A DNA stretch of 64,000 bases. Origin: Myoxocephalus aenaeus. Lineage: Eukaryota > Chordata > Actinopteri > Perciformes > Cottidae. The translations under genes were made by a program, and so were the position numbers. Where the stretch lies: the NCBI GenBank assembly GCA_038501785.1, contig JBAMJR010000084.1, positions 4,602,501-4,666,500 on the forward strand, given 5' to 3'. Each line of letters opens with the position of its first letter. Position 1 is the stretch's first letter. The notes under the pieces were generated by a model that was given only the letters and a program-made list of their open reading frames with translations, did not search any database and had not been told where the DNA came from. Below, in pieces: positions 57,335-64,000 of the stretch.

Positions 57335-58723
57335 AGCCTGTGCGTTTTGCAGCAACTCTTCTCTACTGGGCAGCCAGCTGTCTCTCTGATTACCCAGCAT
57401 CCTCCAGGTGTCAGATCTGCCATCTGCAGATGAGTGGCAGGGCGTGTGGAGAGCGGAGGAATGGAGGGAAGAGAGGAGGGGGGGGTAAAAAAAAGAAAGA
57501 AAAGAAAAGGCGAGGAAACAGAATAACTGGTTCTGACGACATCTGGAACGTGTTCAGACGGGTCAGCGAGAGCCGGCGAGTGTGAGAGTCGGCGCTCGAC
57601 TGAAAAGGTGCCTTCAAGAGTCCTCGGCTCTTCAGTGTTTATTGGGTAATACTGCTTCTTCAAAAAAAAAAAAGAAAGAAAGAAGTTGCAGCTCTCAGAA
57701 GTGTTTTCAGGGATATTTCACACAAGTGTGTTTTTGCCGACTATTTGTTCCCATTATCATTATCACAATAAACTCTTAGTGTAAGAGCCTTTGAGTTGTT
57801 TTACTCAGAATTGGCTGTAATTGTGCCCTGAGAGGAAACAGAGAGATCCAAGAGAGAATCATTTGGCTGATTATTATATAAGGCCTGAATAAAAGATCAT
57901 ACACGCCCAGTGTTTGCGTTTTTTCTTCATTGTTCTCAATTAGCCTCAAATTGTGGAATCAAAGGCCTGTTTGTGTGGCGCTCTTTGTTGTGTTATGATG
58001 TCAGAGAAACGCTGCTGTGCTGTGTGTGTGTGTTGTGTGTGATTTCTTTAATTAGCCGCCTCCCACTCTCAATTAAGACTCCCTCGCAAGGCGGCCTCAT
58101 ATCTGCGGTATACCTTCAAAGCGCTCCGTCGGCAGTTTGACCTCTTTGATGTTATTATTTGTTTTCCGTGACCCCCGGCTCAGTGAATGGCTGAGTGTAT
58201 TGTGCGCTTGTGTGCGTGTGAGGCTATAATAAAGCTGACCCGAGGTCAGAGTGGTCTATTTAAACCGGGAACGATTAGCCGTCCTCTTGATGAGTGACCC
58301 CCTCCCACAGCGCAGCCCTGATCTCATTGGAATCAATTTTTTTTGGAGAGAAAAATATCGGGCATCGCTAACTGTATTAAGGCAGATCTTCGACTTCAAA
58401 GCTGCGTGCTGTTTGTGGTTTGTAAGACTTTGCGTTGTGCCGTTAAAGTGCTTTGCCGGAGATACACTGATCCTCTGTTCGGTCCTGAACATCCACCACA
58501 GAGGGGCGAGGGGGGCCTTCACTGGGCTCCAAAAGCACGTTGCAATCCAGGTTTTCATATTTTGTCGAACCTCAATTTGTTAGCGGGATGTGAAGAATTT
58601 GATAATTATAAAATGCACCCTGATGCGTATTGCAACACGCTGTTTTAAACCGTTGGTTCACCTGAAATTACATAAACCTCTTGAGCCATGCAGATAGTTT
58701 TGGTTTTACTTGCCAAAAACTTG

Positions 58724-58958
58724 CTTTAAAGGGGACATAACGCGCTACTATAACATGTTTACATGCTTTGAAGCTCAAAAAACTAATTATTTTTCTCATA
58801 CTGAAAACTGTCTTCACCTGAAACACTGTCTCTTTAAACCCCTCCCTCCCTCTGATTGGCTTGTGAGAAATTTTCACTGCACCTTTTACAAAGGTAGTCC
58901 TCAAGCCTTGGAGGAAGGAATCCCAGATGCATGTGAAAAAAGTGATGTCCCATTAAAG
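58724..58958 (+). mobile_element. MITE-like repeat, family A, complete copy (235 bp)
   Basis: The ends are CTTTAAAGGGGACAT and ATGTCCCATTAAAG, inverted with one mismatch. The interior has ACATGTTTACATGCTTTGAA, TTTTTCTCATACTG, TCTGATTGGC and AAAGGTAGTCCTCAAG. A common percomorph repeat as I recall. Confidence 0.75.
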
Positions 58959-59205
58959 ATATTTATGATAATATGATAATAATAGTTTTCTGCCTCCACA
59001 ATACAATACAATGTTGGTAGAATGTAGTGAAAACCATGACTGTAAAATGTAATTTATTTCACCAGAGAATCATTTATCTTTGGAAACAAATATACCAAAA
59101 CTATCTGGAGGCAAAGCAACATTTTAGGGGTGAAATGTCCCTAAAATTATGATTAAAGCAACATGATAATAATGCTATTTTTCTCTCTGTTTTTCTCTCT
59201 TCCAG

Positions 59206-59276
59206 GTGACGTTCATGCATTTTTAAAGTCATCCGCAAGTGAGAAGAGGGTGTTGGAGTTGAAGTCTCTTATTTCT
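59206..59276 (+). other. Exon-like segment, 71 bp (candidate sox6 5' exon)
   Basis: A 24-base pyrimidine-rich tract and TTCCAG precede it, and TTTCT|GTAAGT follows. Both sites are near consensus. The third frame is open throughout: DVHAFLKSSASEKRVLELKS then LIS. Frame 1 has a tiny ATG CAT TTT TAA. It could be a 5' UTR exon or code for an N-terminal extension. sox6 is proposed from synteny only. Confidence 0.5.
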
Positions 59277-59505
59277 GTAAGTTTCCCTAAATTTCCCGAT
59301 ACAAGCGACATGTATTTCCCTCCGCTGTGACGCCGCCAGCTTCTGTGTGCCGTTTGTGCCGCACGCTGTTTGGCACTTTGGATGATTGCTCCCACCAAAT
59401 GGCAGATAATACGCTTTTATAGAGAACACATGATTGTTTCCTCGGAGCGGTAACGGAGCAACCCTTGCCGGGGCGTTCGTGGCGGCAAAAACAGCAGCCT
59501 GCAAA

Positions 59506-59536
<31 letters not shown>

Positions 59537-62493
59537 TTAGTCCACGTTAACAAAACTGAAGCTCGCTCTGTGCATGTCCACTGCCTCGGCACATACAGAA
59601 CGCTTTTGATTTGTTTCACGGCAAGCGCAGACCTCCTCTCCGGTTAGCGCTCGGCCCTCAATGGCTGCTTTCACTGCGCTGAAGAAAGGGGGTCTTTTAA
59701 AGACTCGCACAGGCGTCACTCCAGGAAGCTTTCAGCGCCGGGACCTACAGTATGTTCTTTTAATGGACTTTCTCTCTGTGAGCAATAAAGATTATATCTG
59801 GAGTCAAATAGTGCTGTAGGTAACACAAGCCCAAATTAAGCTGGCGAGGCCCGATCCTGATGGCTTCAGCAGAGACGTATGAAACGTACAGATGGGAGAG
59901 GTTGGAGAAAAGAGCGATCTGACCATCTGGCTAATCCCCCTGTTTAAGAATACTTATTAAGGCCCTCTCCAGTGGCCCTTGAGCCGTGTCACTGCCAGGT
60001 CAACAAGTGGCCTCGCTGGCAACTCGCTCGCACAGTGGACAGACAAGCCTCAGTGTTCTGCTGTGGGCGATAATCTGTGTCCCGCTGGCTGGTGGAGGAG
60101 TTCGGTTTCAAAGGCTTGATTTATGGCTCGTGTAAATCGTGTTGTATCACAATCTGGAGTTATGGTTCCCACCCATGGGGGGGGGGGGGGGGGGGGGTGT
60201 GGGGGGGGGAGACCCTATTAAGGGGTTATACTGACCTGTGACAAGATATCACAAGTAGACAAAGCTTCATTCTAAAGGCCGAACAACACAGATGTGGAGC
60301 GACTAACTAACCCAGCATCTGCTGACAGATGCTTTTTTAATGCTTTTTGGGGGGGGGGGGATGATATTTTCATGGTGGAACAGCAATAAAATAATCCAAA
60401 CGTGACAGTAATCAACTCGGGCCTCATCCATTTACTTCCTCCGGCTAATTGCTCCGGGGGGGGGGGGGGGGGGGGGGGGAAGCCGGACCACTTAGGCCCC
60501 CCCCCCCCCCCCCTAATTTCATCAATTCATCTGGAAACTTGAAATCACGTTATTGTGTCTTTTAAAATGCGATTGCTTCTCAGATCTAATTACATGGCGG
60601 TGAGATGACAAGTGGACCCTCCTAACAAAATTAGAGTCTTTTATAGGGCGCCGATCGTGTCGTGACAGGAACAATGTATGATATCTTTGTTTTACAAGAC
60701 TCTTGGAAGGAAGTGGGTGCCTTTCCTTGGAGGATTTGCGAAGTCAAGGCCGCGCTGGATCAGAGGAGCTGGGGCTCGTGTCCGTGACTAATGCTTCAGA
60801 TGATCTGACTCCACTGGACAATCTCACTAAATCTCTCTTAAAACAGGTTTTGTATTGGTCACACTGTTTATCGTCAGATAAGGGAAATAAGATCACGGCT
60901 CATTTAGCGCCCCCAGTGTGTGTGCGGCGCTCCATTGCGGCGAGGCGTTTATAGATGTAGGAATGCCGAACATCGAGCCGTAGGCTGTAAGTAGCAGTGA
61001 GAATGAGTCTGAGAAAAGATTTCAGCCGCTTCGTGCATCGCGACAGGCCTATTTGCGGAGCTTTGTTTGTTGCGCATGGTTGCTCTAATGGCAGTCATTT
61101 GCAAAGAGTTACAAAGAGTTAGCAGACGGCGAGCAGCCGGTGGGCCGATTTGGGGGAGCGCTAACGAGCTAACGAGCTAACGAACTCGCTGAGGTTACCT
61201 GTTTGGCTTCCCCAAAATCAATGTCCGTCCCAGCGTCTGTATGTGAACTTCCCTGCGTCGCAGCGTAAGACGAATCGCCGCTGCTAATGGGCAGCGGCTA
61301 ACAGAATTTAGTGCAGTTTCTCAGTACTTAACCTTATGTTAACAGTGAGCTATTATGCCCTTTGGAGCTCGGACATCTACTTAATTGATCTGATTTGTCC
61401 ACAAATATGACATGTCCACTTAGGCCGAGGGGCGGACGGGATGCCTTTCGAGTTCTCGTAGAGGGGGGAACCTCATTTAAACGGTGGGAAAAAAGGGAGC
61501 CGAACTCCAGCGATCCATCCGCCGCGCTTCGCCTCGGCACGCCCGTCCCGTTCGTGCCCGGCTCGCCCCGGCACACGTGCGACATGTACATGTGTTTGTG
61601 TGTTGTGCATTTAGTTGTTTTCCAGGCGTTGTCTGTATCAATTTATTTGTGTTTGCGCTCGCATGCGTGTTTGTGTTTTTGCACACTCACGCCTCATCAA
61701 CATCCCGTCTGAGGTCCCCATCTGGTTCGCTTTTAAAAAGAGAGGCTCGTGGAGCTGCGGCGGGCCGGGGCTTTAAGGCAGGGCCGGGCCAGCGGCGGTT
61801 CCTCCCCACTTACACATAAATCCACGGTGCGAGGCGCTCTGCCAGAAACAGTATAGACCGACCCTCGTGGCTACTTCCCAAACCACCCAAGCTCATACCC
61901 CACTTTCTCTCTTCTATTGCCCTTGAAATGGGGCCTGCTCTAAATATTATCTCCCCCTGTGCTTTATCCCTCCGTTTATCCCTAAGTCGGCAAGGAGAAG
62001 AAAGGAGCAGTGGGGCTGAGTCACTTTTTCCCCTCTCTTCTCCTCTCTCCAAAACCACAGGCAGCGGCAGCGGCTTCCTGGAGATGAGCGCTTTTGTCTG
62101 TTGTGTGACCGCTGCGGCTTTTAGGCAGATCCTCCTCTGATGAGGTAATGCACAGGCTGGGATGAGGAGGGAGGTGAAGGAGGAGAGCGGCCCTCCGGAT
62201 CTATATTTGAAGCTCTGATTTATCCGAGAGAAAAGGGTACTTTATGGGGGGACGCATGCTCCTCTTCAGCAAACACCCGCTCCACTCACGCACACCTCTT
62301 TTGAAGGTGGCCAGTGCAACTGGTGATCAACTGGTGCCTGCTGGTCGTCTGCACCGCGGGCGCTTCGATGAGTCAGCAGCCGAGGGAGGAGAAAGTGTAA
62401 TTCCTTTACGGGAAGGTTTCACCCCCCAGGTGACCTTGTTTTCCAACCGTCGACCATTTTCACAAGAAGAAATTATATACTTTTAGGGAACTA
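59277..62493 (+). other. Presumed sox6 intron, part 3
   Basis: No coding sequence was recognised. It contains a GT tract (59507-59533) and a cluster of G and C homopolymers (60177-60513). The intervals 59830-60150 and 60560-61350 are unique and could hold conserved regulatory DNA. Confidence 0.55.
60177..60513. repeat. Cluster of poly-G and poly-C tracts
   Basis: G runs at 60177-60197, 60201-60209, 60349-60360 and 60456-60479, and a C run at 60497-60513. Confidence 0.9.
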
Positions 62494-62849
62494 CCGTAAA
62501 CGCCGGGTTACAAGCCGCTCCTACGGCCGGTCAGTATCCCCGCTGTAGCAAGCTAGTAGCAGCGCTAGCTAGCGCTGCTGCTAGCTAGCGCTGCTACTAG
62601 CTAGCGCTGCTGCTAGCTAGCGCTGCTGCTAGCTAGCGCTGCTGCTAGCTAGCTGCTGCTACTGCCCGCGTCCCCTCTGCCCAAGTCGGGTGTCGAGCCT
62701 GGTCCCGCTACCTTTGGTGGTTTTCGGGGAGCTAGCGGAAGTTAACGGGGAAGTAACGGAGCGCTAGCAGGAGCCCCAGCTGGCTACAGCGGGGAGCTAA
62801 CGGGGACACTGACCGAAGGTAGTAGCAGCTCATAACCCAACGTTTACAG
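62494..62849 (+). mobile_element. TA-flanked MITE family 'CCGTA', copy 6 (356 bp)
   Basis: The ends are CCGTAAACGCCGGGTTACAA and the inverse of CTGTAAACGTTGGGTTATGA. TA flanks lie at 62492-62493 and 62850-62851. It has five or more tandem GCTAGCTAGCGCTGCTGCTA units. More diverged at its ends than copies 1-5. Confidence 0.92.
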
Positions 62850-62851
62850 TA

Positions 62852-64000
62852 TGTTACTTTAAAGGGGGAAATGCGCGATGCGGCGGCGAGAGGAACATCC
62901 CCGTTAAAAAAGTTAAACGTCCAAAAACATTACAGTTGCCCTCAAACGTGCTGCTGATGCAAAGTTGCTCAGAAACATCTACTTCAGTTGGTGCGAGCGA
63001 GAAAATGACTGCAGCTACACGGGGAAGAGTGAGGCGGCAGGAAAACACTGAGCTGAAGCGACAGTAAATGCGTTTCTCACGGTGACAATGGACTCTGTTA
63101 GGGATCCGCTGTGTCTCCGTTTGTTCTCAGTTCACCGACTACGAGAAACGACTACAAACAAGATCATCGTTTGCAAAGCTGTCATTTGCGATGCACTTTT
63201 ATTAGCGTCTGAGTCTCTCTGAGGGTTTTATATGATTGAAGGTAAAAGGTTTTATTTGATTCCGCTGAGCGTTCATTCACCTGCTCCACTTGTCTCTCAC
63301 GTCTTCTCTTCTCGTCTCTCCGGTGACAACTGTCTCGGACTAGCGGCCCTTCTGCTGAGGAATGCCACCGGACTCGCTGACATTCAGGATAATTGCTTCC
63401 TGTTTTAACTGTCATGGGTCACGGAGGTCAGCGGTCAGGGTCAGCTGTTGTTCTCAGGGCTACGAGGCGACAGCACCTGGTCCTTAGATCACGGTGACGC
63501 CGCACACGATTCCCTCCTAACACCTTTTAGTCTTTTACATTCTTCAACAAGCCATAGCTAGAACGAGCGGTCATTTTCAGCTGTCTGGCTTCCTTCAACA
63601 CAAGTTGTTTCTATTAAATAGCTTGTGTTTGCGTGGGTAGGTAGAAAGGAGGAAGGTCGCGGCTCAAAGCACCACCTCTCTGCGACACCTGTTCCCGAGA
63701 GACTCGTGGCAGCTTCCCTTTCTCTAAGCGCGACCTTCCTGACTCTTCATCACATCTTCATAATCTCAGCGCTCTCATCTCATCACAGTGAAAACCCCGC
63801 ATCTCATTTTCGAGCCGCCGTCGGCCAAAATGAACCGCTGATGGCATTCCTTAAACTGGCCAACCCCCTCCCTCCTTTTTTTAGCGATCTGATCGTTTAA
63901 GTACATGCGAGCGTAATTGAGGTCTCTCCCTTGATTAGATTTGCACCAGCTTTTAACAAAGCCTGCTCGAACTTAATCCAATGAGGCCCATTGTGGGGAG
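62852..64000 (+). other. Window end, no gene seen
   Basis: Unique sequence without recognisable exons or repeats. The only open frames are short and have no protein-like features. Confidence 0.6.

Larger units (their letters stand above)
50692..59205 (+). other. Presumed sox6 5' intron, part 2
   Basis: Apart from the listed MITE, TRIM fragment, minisatellite and microsatellites no gene was seen. The interval 52011-52800 is a compact GC-rich stretch of unknown nature. The interval 53980-54245 is non-repetitive with TAATTA-type motifs (CAGCAATTAATTACAGG). The interval 56030-56650 is unique. Confidence 0.55.

Noticed and set aside
57058..57663. 201-aa minus-strand frame
   Set aside because: Built from TA and CA microsatellites.

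Overview
The window is teleost nuclear DNA, most likely from a percomorph fish. It holds intron-rich vertebrate genes with GT-AG splicing, long microsatellites, and families of MITEs and LINE 3' tails typical of spiny-rayed fish. No bacterial, phage or CRISPR content was seen.

Positions 75-32491 (+) carry the 3' part of plekha7 (pleckstrin homology domain A7, an adherens-junction scaffold). Twenty-one coding exons were assembled by eye. All splice phases agree and give 1176 residues plus the stop. The window opens inside the PH domain, so both WW domains and the start of the PH domain lie upstream. Introns of 0.1-10 kb hold most of the repeats: a 1.2-kb GACA/GGTA array, four copies of a TA-flanked MITE, hAT-type MITEs with 8-bp target duplications, and LINE tails.

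Positions 35993-38063 (-) carry a complete five-exon gene for the small acidic protein SMAP (human C11orf58), 177 aa. It converges tail-to-tail with plekha7. In human, PLEKHA7, C11orf58 and SOX6 are neighbours on 11p15, and the order and orientation here match that block.

From about 40.4 kb onward there is no sox6 coding sequence. There is a CpG-rich segment ending in a consensus 5' splice site (40744/40745) and a well-bounded 71-bp exon-like segment at 59206-59276. By synteny I infer that these are 5' exons of sox6 on the + strand and that the rest is its 5' intron. Embedded antisense in this region is an intronless-coding, RING-less TRIM-type gene (coiled coil plus PRY-SPRY, 355 aa, 49359-50426), followed upstream by a decayed second PRY-SPRY fragment at about 51.85-52.01 kb.

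The most unusual material is a six-copy family of 216-389 bp TA-flanked MITEs. Two near-identical copies form a head-to-head inverted repeat inside a plekha7 intron. Two terminal-repeat subfamilies differ by what looks like a 6-bp inversion at both ends. Nothing seen amounts to a clearly new biological system; the findings are graded accordingly.
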